Position numbers and translations under genes: made by a program
In this document: positions 26,732-35,752 of the stretch, one piece after another
How the letters are laid out: each line of letters starts with the position of its first letter
Position numbering within the stretch: the first letter of the stretch is position 1
Assembly: GCF_034931125.1 (NCBI RefSeq)
Contig: NZ_JAYGHM010000025.1
Span: 36,590 to 100,589 of the forward strand
Length of the DNA stretch: 64,000 bases
Direction of reading: 5' to 3'
Source: Rivularia sp034931125
GTDB taxonomy: Bacteria > Cyanobacteriota > Cyanobacteriia > Cyanobacteriales > Nostocaceae
The notes under the pieces: model-generated
Seen by the model: the letters and a program-made list of their open reading frames with translations, nothing else
The model's database searches: none
What the model was told of the DNA's origin: nothing

Positions 26732-27671
26732 AATTACTTATGCTCTCTTTTTTCTAAACAACTATAGGACTCAGACACAAATTACGTAATTAAATCATTG
26801 AGTGAAACCAAATTTACCTAACGTAATATTAAAATTCTCTCGGTGGTACGTTTTAGTACAATGGAAAATCTTAATGTTAGTCCTGAATTATTTAAGGTGA
26901 TTTAGTTTTATGGTTCCCAAAAATATTCCGGGAATAACATTTACGGTCTAATTTTTGTAAATAAATTAAATCTAAAATCAAACTCTCAAGGAAGAAAATC
27001 TATTTTTGTCCAAGCTGATGGTTCAGAGAGACTAAAAGCATCAGAATTTATCCTTTACCCGGAGGAATATACAAGCAGGAAAATTGCATCCTCCCTAAGC
27101 TAGATTAAAATACCGATCTATGTTGATATTAGTCTAATAAATAATTTAATACTTTGTATTAATACTTGTACTAGTATCTACAAAATAACTGATACTACAA
27201 AGCTTCCAGGTTGTTTGCCACTTTCTAGAATAGCTAAAAACGTATTAATTTGAGAATTAGAAAGTCAAGGGAAAAATATATTTACGTAAAATGACTTAGT
27301 TGATAATGCTCTAAATTCAGGATTTATTCGGGATTTTACACTTAAAATAAAGCTTGTAAATTGTAATTATATGCAATTTTTTTTTAGTAAAAAAGTTAAT
27401 TTATGACCATTTATTTTCAAAATTAACCATTTTAGACTTTAAACAACTTAAAAATATTACTTGTAACTAATATTGCTTTGTATCTAAAGAATACTTAATA
27501 CCGCGATAATTCAGTATGACCTCGGTTTAAACTATTATTTTTTTATTAAAGAATCATTGCAGATTCAAATAATTCAGTTAACGGCAAAGTACTTTTAAAC
27601 ACCTTGAGCATTTTTTACAAGGCTTTTTGAAGGGAATGTCGCCATAAATAATCATTAATGGGGTAACAAAA
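26732..27671. other. Long AT-rich region upstream of the sulfur island
   Basis: About 940 bases between divergent genes, the longest non-coding stretch without repeats in the window. No frame of useful length, no tRNA, and no riboswitch that I recognise. It may hold a long 5' leader or regulatory sites for the PLP enzyme gene. Confidence 0.45.
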
Positions 27672-29132
27672 ATGGCAGAAGTCCTTGCATTGAATGAGAA
27701 AGTGTTGCAAGAAGTCGTCGGTTTGCCATTACGTAACGATAATGATGTTGACAACTTTTGGGAAAGGGAAATTAGACCGCTATTTAATTTAGAGACTTTA
27801 TTTTTTAGAGTTAAGACCTTAGATGGAAACTACGTTAACTACGTTAATCTAGATAATGGTGCTACAACCAATCCCTTTGCACAACTCAAGCAGTATGTCA
27901 ATGAAAAGCTAGACTCTTATGGTAGCGTGCATCGAGGTTCCGGGCAAAAATCGATTATCACTACGCAAGAATACGATTCAAGTCGAGACGTTATCCGAGA
28001 TTTTGTCGGTTCTAGCCCAAATAACTATGTAATTTTTTCAAAAAATACTACGGAAGCCATTAATGGAGCAGCTACGCTCTGGGCTAAAAGACCTGGTAAA
28101 ATCTTAGTCTCGGACATCGAACATTCTTCAAACTTGCTACCTTGGGTAACTAGAGATGAAGTAGTTCAGTACAGAACCCGACCAGATGGAAGTGTCGATC
28201 TAGCTGAAATCGAAAATATTCTCAAAGCACACCAACAGAAATCAGAAACTGAGCAGATCAAGTTGCTGACCATGACTGGTGCTTCGACAATTACCGGGTA
28301 CAGACCACCGATTTATGAACTAGCAGCTTTAGCACATCAGTACGGTGTGAAAATGTTTGCTGACGTGTGCCAATTAATTCAGCACGAGCAAGTAGATATG
28401 CGTCCCGATGATGACCCAAGTCATTTGGATTTTGTGGCTTTCTCCGGACACAAAATGTATGCTCCTTATGGAACGGGAGTTTTATTAGGACCAAAAGAAT
28501 TTTTTGATGATTCTTATCCCTATCAAATTGGTGGCGGTAACTTACCATACATCACCAGAAACTTAGAAATTAAACGTTTTTTCACAGAACGAGCGCACGA
28601 CCCCGGAACACCCAACGCAATGGGTGCGATCGCGATTGCTAAAGCGATTGAAATTATCGAAAAACTCGGACGCAAGCGAATTGCTAACTACGAGCATTCT
28701 TTGGTTGAATACACATTCGCTCGACTGCGACAGATTCCCGGTGTCAAGGTACATATTAGCGGAGAAGACATAGCTCACGTTATTCCTTTTGATATTGATG
28801 GGTTTGATGGACGTTTGGTAGCGGAAATCCTCGCGCAGGAATTTGGAATTGGAGTTAGGGCTGGGGCTTTCTGTACCTATGAATATATCCGCAAGCTGAA
28901 AAATATTTCTGATGAGCGAGATTTAGAAATTGCTGCGGAAGTTGAAAGCGGAATTACCCGCAATATTCCGACAATTATTCGGGCAAGTTTCGCCGTGTAC
29001 AATACCTCTGAAGATTGCGATCGCTTTTTGTATGCAATTTCAACTATCGCTCGTAACAAAGCTGAACACTATCTATCATCCTACAAACAGGATGAAGCTA
29101 CTGGTGTTTGGACTGTCAAAGATTCTAATTAA
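27672..29132 (+). CDS. SufS/NifS-fold PLP enzyme (aminotransferase class V)
   Basis: A 486-residue fold-type I PLP enzyme of the class V aminotransferase superfamily. The PLP lysine is Lys261 in AFSGHKMYAPYGTGVL. His151 in DIEHSSNLLPW should stack on the ring, and Asp231 in MFADVCQL should bind the pyridine nitrogen. RAGAFCTYEY places Cys401 about where SufS has its catalytic Cys (RxGHHC), yet the loop differs. It could be a cysteine desulfurase, a cysteine sulfinate desulfinase or a related lyase. The N-terminal 55 residues are an extension. It is the first gene of a plus-strand series with a sulfite-oxidase-like enzyme and a TauE exporter, which points to a substrate that releases sulfite. 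No accessory SufE or SufBCD is present. Confidence 0.8.
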   Translation: MAEVLALNEKVLQEVVGLPLRNDNDVDNFWEREIRPLFNLETLFFRVKTLDGNYVNYVNLDNGATTNPFAQLKQYVNEKLDSYGSVHRGSGQKSIITTQEYDSSRDVIRDFVGSSPNNYVIFSKNTTEAINGAATLWAKRPGKILVSDIEHSSNLLPWVTRDEVVQYRTRPDGSVDLAEIENILKAHQQKSETEQIKLLTMTGASTITGYRPPIYELAALAHQYGVKMFADVCQLIQHEQVDMRPDDDPSHLDFVAFSGHKMYAPYGTGVLLGPKEFFDDSYPYQIGGGNLPYITRNLEIKRFFTERAHDPGTPNAMGAIAIAKAIEIIEKLGRKRIANYEHSLVEYTFARLRQIPGVKVHISGEDIAHVIPFDIDGFDGRLVAEILAQEFGIGVRAGAFCTYEYIRKLKNISDERDLEIAAEVESGITRNIPTIIRASFAVYNTSEDCDRFLYAISTIARNKAEHYLSSYKQDEATGVWTVKDSN

Positions 29133-29150
29133 TAATAAATTATTAATGTA

Positions 29151-29173
29151 GAGACGTAGCACTGCTACGTCTC
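29151..29173. repeat. Dispersed hairpin GAGACGTAGC-ACT-GCTACGTCTC
   Basis: Perfect 10-bp inverted repeat with a 3-base loop just after the PLP gene. Sister copies are at 35639-35661 and 43870-43888, each with stem changes that keep pairing and a shared GTAGAGACG flank. Confidence 0.85.
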
Positions 29174-29221
29174 CTTCCTTTCCAAATTCTAGATAATGTT
29201 AAGAACATCGAGGATAATAGC

Positions 29222-30481
29222 TTGAGCAATGACTTTGACCAAGAGGATTATCTGCGATCGCGAGTTGATGAGTATATCTGGCAAAAAAGCAAAAACAACG
29301 GTTTATCTCGTCAGCGCTTTCTACAAATATTAGCCAGTATCGGAGGTGCAGCTTTTGGGGGATTGGCTATACCTGCATCTGCTCAAGGTCAGCAAAAAAA
29401 CTTTAATAGCGAGAGCAGAATAATTAAGCCATTACCACCAGGATATATTTCTCACACTAGTGGCAGTTTGGAGATGAACTGGGAAGCGATGTATGGACGC
29501 GGTTATCTAGTCCCAAATGACTGGTTTTACGTTCATAACCGCAGTAAACCTGTGGCTTTTGACCCGTCTACTTGGCGTTTGCGAGTTGGAGGTACGGGTA
29601 TCGGTACTCATGAGTTTACTTACGATGATATTGTTGGTATGCCCTCAATCTCGGTAACAAGTGCGATCGAGTGTGCTGCAAATGGGCGTATTTTCTTTGA
29701 GGAAGTTTACAATAAACCGTTTTCTGGAACCCGGTGGAGACTGGGTGCAATTGGTGTCGCTGAATGGACTGGAGTTCCACTCGGTTTGCTATTAGAACGG
29801 GCTGGATTGAAATCGAATGCGGTGGATGTCTTAATTCAAGGGAAAGATGTGGATTCCCTCGATTCAAAGGGAACGAAAGCTAAATACAGCTTTGTGGTAC
29901 CAATTGCAAAAGCCAAAATGGATAATTCGTTGATAGTCTATGCAATGAACGGCGAACCTCTACCTATAGATCACGGTAGTCCATGTCGGGCAATATTTCC
30001 CGGTTGGGCTGGAAACGCGAATGTGAAATGGATTGAGCGAATCGCAGTTTCTTCTGAGCCGATATATAGCGAGTGGATTGCTAAACAAGCATTCCTCCGA
30101 GGTGCGGACTATCCAGCAAAAGGTGAATTAATTACTTCGCTAAATGTTAAGAGTGCTTTTGAGTTAGCATGGCCAGCGACGCTCAAGGCTAAACCTTACT
30201 TGCTGCGAGGACGTTCCTGGTCTGGGAAAGGAAAAATTGTCCGTGTGGAAGTGAGTTTAGATGAGGGTCAAACTTGGCACATTGCACGATTGCGGGAACC
30301 TAATTTTCCCTTTGCATGGGTGCGGTGGGATGTTGATTGGAATCCAGTTCCAGGGGAATATTCTTTACAAGCTCGCGCTACAGATAATTTGGGCAATACT
30401 CAGCCTTTAACAGTTCCTTGGAATGATAAAGGATTGCTTTATGGAGCCGTTGTTAGTCATCCGGTTACGGTACAAGGTTAG
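29222..30481 (+). CDS. Sulfite oxidase-like molybdopterin oxidoreductase
   Basis: A 419-residue protein of the sulfite oxidase family. The molybdenum-binding Cys is Cys151 in SAIECAANGR. The molybdopterin-binding domain runs to about residue 285 (IDHGSPCRAIFPGWAGNANVKW), and a Mo-cofactor dimerisation domain fills the rest, with WSGKGKIVRVEVSLDEGQTW near 335. No heme domain is fused. The N-terminus has SRQRFLQILASIGGAAFGG, like a Tat signal but with Arg-Gln-Arg instead of the twin Arg; export is likely but not certain. It probably oxidises sulfite or another S/N compound. The start is TTG at 29222, with GAGGA a few bases upstream; the next ATG would cut into the conserved domain. Neighbours suggest sulfite detoxification. 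Confidence 0.85.
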   Translation: MSNDFDQEDYLRSRVDEYIWQKSKNNGLSRQRFLQILASIGGAAFGGLAIPASAQGQQKNFNSESRIIKPLPPGYISHTSGSLEMNWEAMYGRGYLVPNDWFYVHNRSKPVAFDPSTWRLRVGGTGIGTHEFTYDDIVGMPSISVTSAIECAANGRIFFEEVYNKPFSGTRWRLGAIGVAEWTGVPLGLLLERAGLKSNAVDVLIQGKDVDSLDSKGTKAKYSFVVPIAKAKMDNSLIVYAMNGEPLPIDHGSPCRAIFPGWAGNANVKWIERIAVSSEPIYSEWIAKQAFLRGADYPAKGELITSLNVKSAFELAWPATLKAKPYLLRGRSWSGKGKIVRVEVSLDEGQTWHIARLREPNFPFAWVRWDVDWNPVPGEYSLQARATDNLGNTQPLTVPWNDKGLLYGAVVSHPVTVQG

Positions 30482-30553
30482 AGGTCAAAGGTTAAAGGTT
30501 AGAGGTCAAAGGTTAAAGGTTGAAGGTCAAAGGTCAAAGGTAGAAGGTCAAAA
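30476..30553. repeat. Degenerate heptamer repeat (AAAGGTC/AAAGGTT)n
   Basis: About 11 imperfect units that begin at the stop codon of the sulfite-oxidase-like gene. It is the reverse complement type of the AACCTTT repeat at 11825-11892. Confidence 0.8.
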
Positions 30554-30619
30554 GACCTGTATTTCAAATTTGGACCCAATTTTTCACAGAATATTTTATT
30601 TGACAAAATATACTTAATT

Positions 30620-31408
30620 ATGATTGATTTTGTGTGGTTGATTTTGGCGGTTGGGGGGTTAATCAGCGGGATGATATCGGGACTGCTGGGAATCGGTGGT
30701 GGTATTGTGACAATTCCGTTGATGGTGACGTTGGGTTATACACCAGTTGAAGCGATCGCTACTAGTAGTTTGTTTATTGCGATCGCAGCGATTTCTGGAA
30801 GTGTTCAGAATTGGTTAATGGGTTATTTGAATTGGAAAAAAGTGATTTATTTAGGAATTCCAGCTTTTTTAACTACCGGAATTGGAGTCTATTTTGCTAA
30901 TCGAATTCCACCCCACATTATCCTTTTTACTTTTGGAATTATCCTACTACTTAATATTTATTTGATAGATTTACGTAAACAATTAGCTGCTGTGGAAGTA
31001 AAAAATACAGAAGCAGTCGCATTTAACCCCATAATATCTAGAATTGGTACGGGAGGTTCGGCGGGAGTTTTAGCAGGTTTATTTGGTTTGGGTGGCGGTA
31101 CAATTATGGTACCGATGCAAATGTTGCTTTTAAAAGAGGAAATTAAAGTAGCTATTCAAACAAGTCTTGGTGTCATTGTAATTACAGCTTTGGTTGCCTG
31201 TATTGGACATACTTTAAAAGGAAATATTTTATTTATTCCAGGTATAGTTTTAGGATGTGGTGGTATTTTAGGATCGCAGATTAGTACTCGGACATTACCA
31301 AAATTGCCGGATTCTACTGTAAGTCTTGTGCTACGAATATTCTTAGGAATACTTGCAATTTACATCTTTTGGGAAGCTTGGATCAACTATAAAATTATTA
31401 GTATATAA
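30620..31408 (+). CDS. TauE/SafE family sulfite exporter
   Basis: A 262-residue membrane protein of the TauE/SafE family. Two related halves are visible, each starting with the glycine-rich motif: SGLLGIGGGIVTIPLMV near residue 21 and AGLFGLGGGTIMVPMQML near 153. Eight or so membrane helices. Members export sulfite, organosulfonates or similar anions. It is 138 bases after the sulfite-oxidase-like gene on the same strand, which makes sulfite or a sulfonate the best guess as substrate. The intervening heptamer repeat does not disturb either frame. The exporter and the molybdoenzyme together would protect the cell from sulfite produced by the PLP enzyme; that is inference. Confidence 0.88.
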   Translation: MIDFVWLILAVGGLISGMISGLLGIGGGIVTIPLMVTLGYTPVEAIATSSLFIAIAAISGSVQNWLMGYLNWKKVIYLGIPAFLTTGIGVYFANRIPPHIILFTFGIILLLNIYLIDLRKQLAAVEVKNTEAVAFNPIISRIGTGGSAGVLAGLFGLGGGTIMVPMQMLLLKEEIKVAIQTSLGVIVITALVACIGHTLKGNILFIPGIVLGCGGILGSQISTRTLPKLPDSTVSLVLRIFLGILAIYIFWEAWINYKIISI

Positions 31409-31485
31409 AGGCGATCGGCTATTAAAAGTAGTTAATAATTTTGTCTTTTTTTCTCTGTTCCTACTCCTTTATCTTATAACAACAA

Positions 31486-33483
31486 TCAATTCTGAGCGAT
31501 CGGAATTTCAATAATAAACTCTGTACCTTGTGCGGGTGAAGATTCACAAGATAATTTACCATGATGTTTATCTACTATAATTTGATAGCTAATAGATAAA
31601 CCCAATCCCGTACCTTTACCAACTTGTTTAGTTGTGAAGAAAGGATCGAATAATTTAGACTGAATTGATTGCGGAATTCCCGAACCGTTATCAGCAATAC
31701 GAATTAGAATATTGCTATTTCCAGATAATTCTGTAGAAACTCGAATTTGAGGAATAAAACTTTGATTTATTTTCACTTGATCATTTAATGCATCGATCGC
31801 ATTAGCCAGAATATTCATAAATACTTGATTTAATTGTCCTGCATAACAATCAACTTTTGGTAAAGAAGCATAATCTTTTATTACCTTAATTTCGGGATGA
31901 TTCGATTGCGACTTTAAGCGGTTATGTAAAATTAGTAGCGTACTATCAATACCTTCATGGATATCTACTCGCTTAAATTCTGCTTCATCAAGTCGAGAAA
32001 AATTCCGTAGTGATAGAACTATTTGTGTAATCCTTTCGGCTCCATTCCGCATCGAATCAAGTAGTTTCACAAAGTCTTCTTTAATAAAATCTAGTTCAAC
32101 CGCATCGATTTCTGTTTCTATCTCTTTTACTGGGTTGGGATAGTATTTCTGATAAAGTTCGATAATTCTAATTAAATCTTGAGCATATTCGCAAGCAGGT
32201 TCGAGATTACCATGTACAAAGCTAACAGGATTGTTGATTTCATGAGCGACACCTGCAACCATTTGACCGAGAGAAGACATTTTCTCGCTTTGAATTACCT
32301 GGGCTTGGGTACGTTGCAGTTCTTGTAAAGTTTTCTGAAGAGATGCATTTTTATCATTTAATTCTATAGTTCTTAAATTAACTCGATGTTCTAAAGTTTG
32401 ATTGCTTACTTCTAATTCTTCGTTTATTTCTTCCTGTTTTTTTAATAATAAAGCCACCTGTTTGGTCATGTAATTAAAGCTTTGAGCTAAAATACTAATT
32501 TCATCATTACCATCAATCTTAATTTGAGTCGAAAAATCTCCCGATGCTATTTTTTTTGTCGCGTTAGTTAAGTAGAGAATGCGGTTAGTTATCGAATGCG
32601 TAACTTGAATAACGACTAAACTGAATACAATTGCTCCAACAACAGAATAAATAATGATACTAACCCACATTTGCTGTTGATTTTGTTCTAAACTAGCCAT
32701 AGGATTAAGCAATACTAATTTAGATTTTGTGCCGTTCAATCCCACAATCTTTACAGCATAGGCAATATAATTATTTCCAGCAATATTAACTTGTACTGGT
32801 AATGATTCAGTTGTAGGAGGCTGCCAAGAATTAATTTTGGCACTGGGTAAAGTGGATGCAGTGACGCGATTAGCTTGGAATTTAACCAAGTGTGGTTCTG
32901 TATTAGAACGGATACGAGTTAGAAACTCATCATCGATCGCAGTACCAACAATTACCCCACCTAATATTTTTTCAGTAGATTTTACTGAAGTTAAACCGAT
33001 AAGCAGTGAAGCTTTATTGTCCTCGGTTGAAATCACATCAAAAAAATCCATCCCAATGCTAGCCGCTTGATTAACCGCAGCATTATTTATTTTGACCGAA
33101 ATGAGTTTTTGCTGACGTACTTGTGCGAGAATTACGCCATTTGTATCGATAATTTTAATAAAATCTAGCTGTAATGATTCTTTCAGAGGTAATAAGTTTC
33201 TTAATAATGTAGCTTTATCTTTTTGTGCTACCAGTGGAGAAACTTCTTTAGAGTCTGCAACCCATCTGGCTTTGAGAAACAATAATTCTTTTTCCTGTGT
33301 AAAAGTATCTGTAACTAAAGAAGAAACTCCCTTTGTTTCTGCTTTGAGCTTTTCTTCTAAACGCTGAGTGAAAAAATAGCCGAAACTTATTGTCCCCATT
33401 GTCCAGATGCTCATAAAAACAAAAAGTAAAGGTAAAAGAATTTTGGTTTTTAGAGGGAGTTTTGAATAGGCTTGTTTTAACAT
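31486..33483 (-). CDS. Membrane sensor histidine kinase with HAMP domain
   Basis: A 665-residue kinase. Helix 1 is at about residues 15-36, then a large extracytoplasmic sensor (about 38-270, dCache-like by layout), helix 2 at about 273-297, and a HAMP domain (SGDFSTQIKIDGNDEISILAQSF). The coiled linker leads to MVAGVAHEINNPVSFVHGN with the phosphoacceptor His, and the ATPase domain has NILANAIDAL, ADNGSGI and GKGTGLGLSISYQ. The kinase core is almost the same as that of the 24716-26038 gene, at nucleotide level too, but the sensor is quite different. Its gene lies 6 bases after the stop of the PstS-like gene at 33490, so the two are co-transcribed. No response regulator is adjacent. Confidence 0.92.
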   Translation of the reverse strand: MLKQAYSKLPLKTKILLPLLFVFMSIWTMGTISFGYFFTQRLEEKLKAETKGVSSLVTDTFTQEKELLFLKARWVADSKEVSPLVAQKDKATLLRNLLPLKESLQLDFIKIIDTNGVILAQVRQQKLISVKINNAAVNQAASIGMDFFDVISTEDNKASLLIGLTSVKSTEKILGGVIVGTAIDDEFLTRIRSNTEPHLVKFQANRVTASTLPSAKINSWQPPTTESLPVQVNIAGNNYIAYAVKIVGLNGTKSKLVLLNPMASLEQNQQQMWVSIIIYSVVGAIVFSLVVIQVTHSITNRILYLTNATKKIASGDFSTQIKIDGNDEISILAQSFNYMTKQVALLLKKQEEINEELEVSNQTLEHRVNLRTIELNDKNASLQKTLQELQRTQAQVIQSEKMSSLGQMVAGVAHEINNPVSFVHGNLEPACEYAQDLIRIIELYQKYYPNPVKEIETEIDAVELDFIKEDFVKLLDSMRNGAERITQIVLSLRNFSRLDEAEFKRVDIHEGIDSTLLILHNRLKSQSNHPEIKVIKDYASLPKVDCYAGQLNQVFMNILANAIDALNDQVKINQSFIPQIRVSTELSGNSNILIRIADNGSGIPQSIQSKLFDPFFTTKQVGKGTGLGLSISYQIIVDKHHGKLSCESSPAQGTEFIIEIPIAQN

Positions 33484-33489
33484 CTGTGT

Positions 33490-34341
33490 TTATTTCTGAG
33501 TTGATGGTATAAAGCCAGAATTATTTAAAATTTCTACACCTTTTTCACCAAAAATAAAGTCTAAAAATTCTTGAGTTGTTGCGCTTGGTTGTTTACCTCG
33601 AACAATACCAATATGACGCACCATTTTATATTTCCCGGACTGAATATTCTCTTGGGTCGGTTCTACATTATTCAGACTCAAGCGGTTGACTGGTAATTTA
33701 TTGGAAATAGTATAAGCAAGGGAAAAAGCCCCAATACTATAAGGAGTATTTTGCAAAGCGTTGATTAATTCTGGTTCGTGACGCATAATCGCGGCTTTTG
33801 GTGCATTTTCTAATTTCCCCAGGTAATACTCGCGTAAAAGCTTCTTTGCTGACTCGTCTTCTGGACGGTCTAAAACCACAATTTCCGCATTTGGTCCCCC
33901 TAATTCCCGCCAATTCGTCACCGCTCCACTATAAATTGCTTTTATTTGCGATGTTTGTAAGTTACTTACTCCCTTAACGCTCTCGTGAGTTGCTACTACT
34001 AATCCATCTGTAGCAAGTTCTTTATATATTGCAGAACCATCGTCTTCTTCTGGTTTCAATTTACGACTGATACTACCAACATCCACTAATCCTTTTTTGA
34101 CCCCAGAAATACCACTTTCGGATTGGCTTTTGGGTAAAAAAATCAATTTAACGTTGGGATTTTGAGCCTCGTAAGCATCAGCTAACGTCTTAGTGGCTGC
34201 ATGAGTACTGCTCGAACCAGTAATTTTTATTTCCTGTTGAGTCTTAATCTCTGCTTGGGTAGTGGTGTTAGAAGTGCAGCTAGGAAGACCTAGTAAGGCA
34301 GTCATCCCAAATACTACTGTAAATAATAGGTTTGGCTTCAT
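33490..34341 (-). CDS. PstS-like phosphate-binding lipoprotein
   Basis: A 283-residue substrate-binding protein of the PstS type. A lipoprotein signal peptide ends in LLGLPSC, with the lipidated Cys near residue 22. The phosphate-binding fold starts with ITGSSSTHAATKTLADAY and continues with SQSESGISGVKKGLVDVG, IYSGAVTNWRELGG, and DRPEDESAKKLLREY. The segment ends in FLDFIFGEKGVEILNNSGFIPS, as in PstS. No pstC, pstA or pstB is nearby. Instead it is paired with the membrane kinase gene 6 bases downstream. It may be a sensor subunit that presents phosphate to the kinase; ligand is inferred, since relatives can bind other oxyanions. Confidence 0.85.
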   Translation of the reverse strand: MKPNLLFTVVFGMTALLGLPSCTSNTTTQAEIKTQQEIKITGSSSTHAATKTLADAYEAQNPNVKLIFLPKSQSESGISGVKKGLVDVGSISRKLKPEEDDGSAIYKELATDGLVVATHESVKGVSNLQTSQIKAIYSGAVTNWRELGGPNAEIVVLDRPEDESAKKLLREYYLGKLENAPKAAIMRHEPELINALQNTPYSIGAFSLAYTISNKLPVNRLSLNNVEPTQENIQSGKYKMVRHIGIVRGKQPSATTQEFLDFIFGEKGVEILNNSGFIPSTQK

Positions 34342-34461
34342 TGAATTTGCTTTGAGATAAGATATGTAAACTAGTCACGAAGTTGTTCTAGTTATAGATT
34401 TCCCAAATTCGCCGGATAAATTGAGATATTCTCCTAATCTTTAGCTTTTCTTTAACACCTT

Positions 34462-34677
34462 ATGACTTACTTATTATTCTTAAGCATCGGCTTCGCGATT
34501 ATTTGGTTAGCGATAAATATAAAAGAGGAAGTTTATCGTATATCTGCTCTGATAATGGGAACTTTAATTTCAATTTGGGGTTTTTCTTTAAGCCCCACAT
34601 CTTTTCAAGTATTAATTGAACTTGCGGGAGTTGTATCTGTATTTTCTTTTTGCGTCCGCTGTTGGAGTAAGGATTAA
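34462..34677 (+). CDS. Small membrane protein, 71 residues
   Basis: Two or three short hydrophobic helices (about residues 3-17, 27-43 and 48-65) with a charged NIKEEVYRIS loop between the first two. It resembles many small cyanobacterial inner membrane proteins and I recognise no family. The ATG at 34462 has no clear Shine-Dalgarno site. It is divergent from the PstS-like gene and may share a promoter region with it. The call as a real gene is tentative but the helix pattern is clean. Confidence 0.5.
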   Translation: MTYLLFLSIGFAIIWLAINIKEEVYRISALIMGTLISIWGFSLSPTSFQVLIELAGVVSVFSFCVRCWSKD

Positions 34678-34839
34678 GATGGGGAATAGGTAATAGGTAA
34701 TAGGTAATGGGTTAAAAAATATTAGTTAAACATTTATAATCCAGTCTAATATTTATTTATTACTCTTTAGCTTAATCACTTCTAACTATTCTCTTACTTA
34801 GCGAGTAATTTTAAAATTTACAATGGATTCTTATACATA

Positions 34840-35610
34840 ATGTCAGTAATAAAAGAAATTAATCACGCGAATGCTTTAATTGTTGGTGCTAGTCAGGGGA
34901 TTGGTTTGGGTTTTGTAAAAAGTTTATTGCCAGACAATAATATTGCTAAAATTTACGCAACCTATCGTAATGGCGATCGCGCGACGGAGTTAATCTCATT
35001 ACAGAAGGAATATTCCCAAAAGTTAGTTTGTCTCTCGATGGATATTACCGAAGAGTCGCAAATATCTGCTGTTGTGGAACAGATCGGCAAAGAAACAGAC
35101 AAGCTACATTTGGTAATTAACTGCATCGGAATTCTACATGAAGGGGAAATGCAGCCAGAAAAAAGCCTCCGACAAATTAATCCTGAAAATTTGATGCGCT
35201 ATTTCCAGGTAAATAGTATCGGGGGAATATTATTAGCCAAACACTTACAGCCGTTGTTTAAACATAACGAAAAAAATATTTTTGCCTGTATTTCTGCCAA
35301 GATAGGAAGTATCGGGGACAACCGTTTAGGTGGTTGGTACGGTTATCGAGCATCGAAAGCAGCACTAAATATGTTTATGCGAACTACGGCAATAGAATAT
35401 AGTCGAAGATGCCCCAAAACAATCGTAGTTACCTTACATCCAGGTACTACAGATACCAACCTTTCCCAACCCTTTCAACGCAACGTATCCCCAGAAAAGC
35501 TATTCCCCGTTGATCGCACTGTCAATCAATTACTGAGTGTAATCTCTAACTTGAAACCAGAAGATAGCGGCGAGTTTTTCTCCTGGGATGGTAGCCATTT
35601 ACCGTGGTAA
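34840..35610 (+). CDS. SDR family short-chain dehydrogenase/reductase
   Basis: A 256-residue SDR protein, C-factor/CsgA-like in wording. The cofactor motif is GASQGIGLG near residue 17, the catalytic Tyr-x-x-x-Lys is in YGYRASKAALNMFM (with Ser in CISAKIGS upstream), and the NCIG and HPGTTDT motifs follow. It should reduce or oxidise a small ketone or alcohol with NAD(P)H. The ARG-rich YRNGDRATELI after the first strand suggests NADPH preference. It is on the plus strand, convergent with the TetR gene, so no direct link to the exporter. Substrate not inferable. Confidence 0.88.
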   Translation: MSVIKEINHANALIVGASQGIGLGFVKSLLPDNNIAKIYATYRNGDRATELISLQKEYSQKLVCLSMDITEESQISAVVEQIGKETDKLHLVINCIGILHEGEMQPEKSLRQINPENLMRYFQVNSIGGILLAKHLQPLFKHNEKNIFACISAKIGSIGDNRLGGWYGYRASKAALNMFMRTTAIEYSRRCPKTIVVTLHPGTTDTNLSQPFQRNVSPEKLFPVDRTVNQLLSVISNLKPEDSGEFFSWDGSHLPW

Positions 35611-35638
35611 CTTTGTGAAGATACAGGTAAATAATGTA

Positions 35639-35661
35639 GAGACGTTGCAGTGCAACGTCTC
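35639..35661. repeat. Dispersed hairpin GAGACGTTGCA-G-TGCAACGTCTC
   Basis: Perfect 11-bp inverted repeat with a single-base loop between the SDR and TetR genes, preceded by GTA. Sister of the copies at 29151 and 43870. Confidence 0.85.
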
Positions 35662-35752
35662 CCAAGATTTGATTCCCAACCGTAAATTTACCACCGTGTA
35701 TATACAAACCTGTCATTTGCCTCAAATCCTATTCCTGCCATGTATATACAAA

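Noticed and set aside
33490..34341. Phosphate ABC transporter operon
   Set aside because: Only a PstS-like protein is present; pstC, pstA and pstB are missing and a kinase takes their place.
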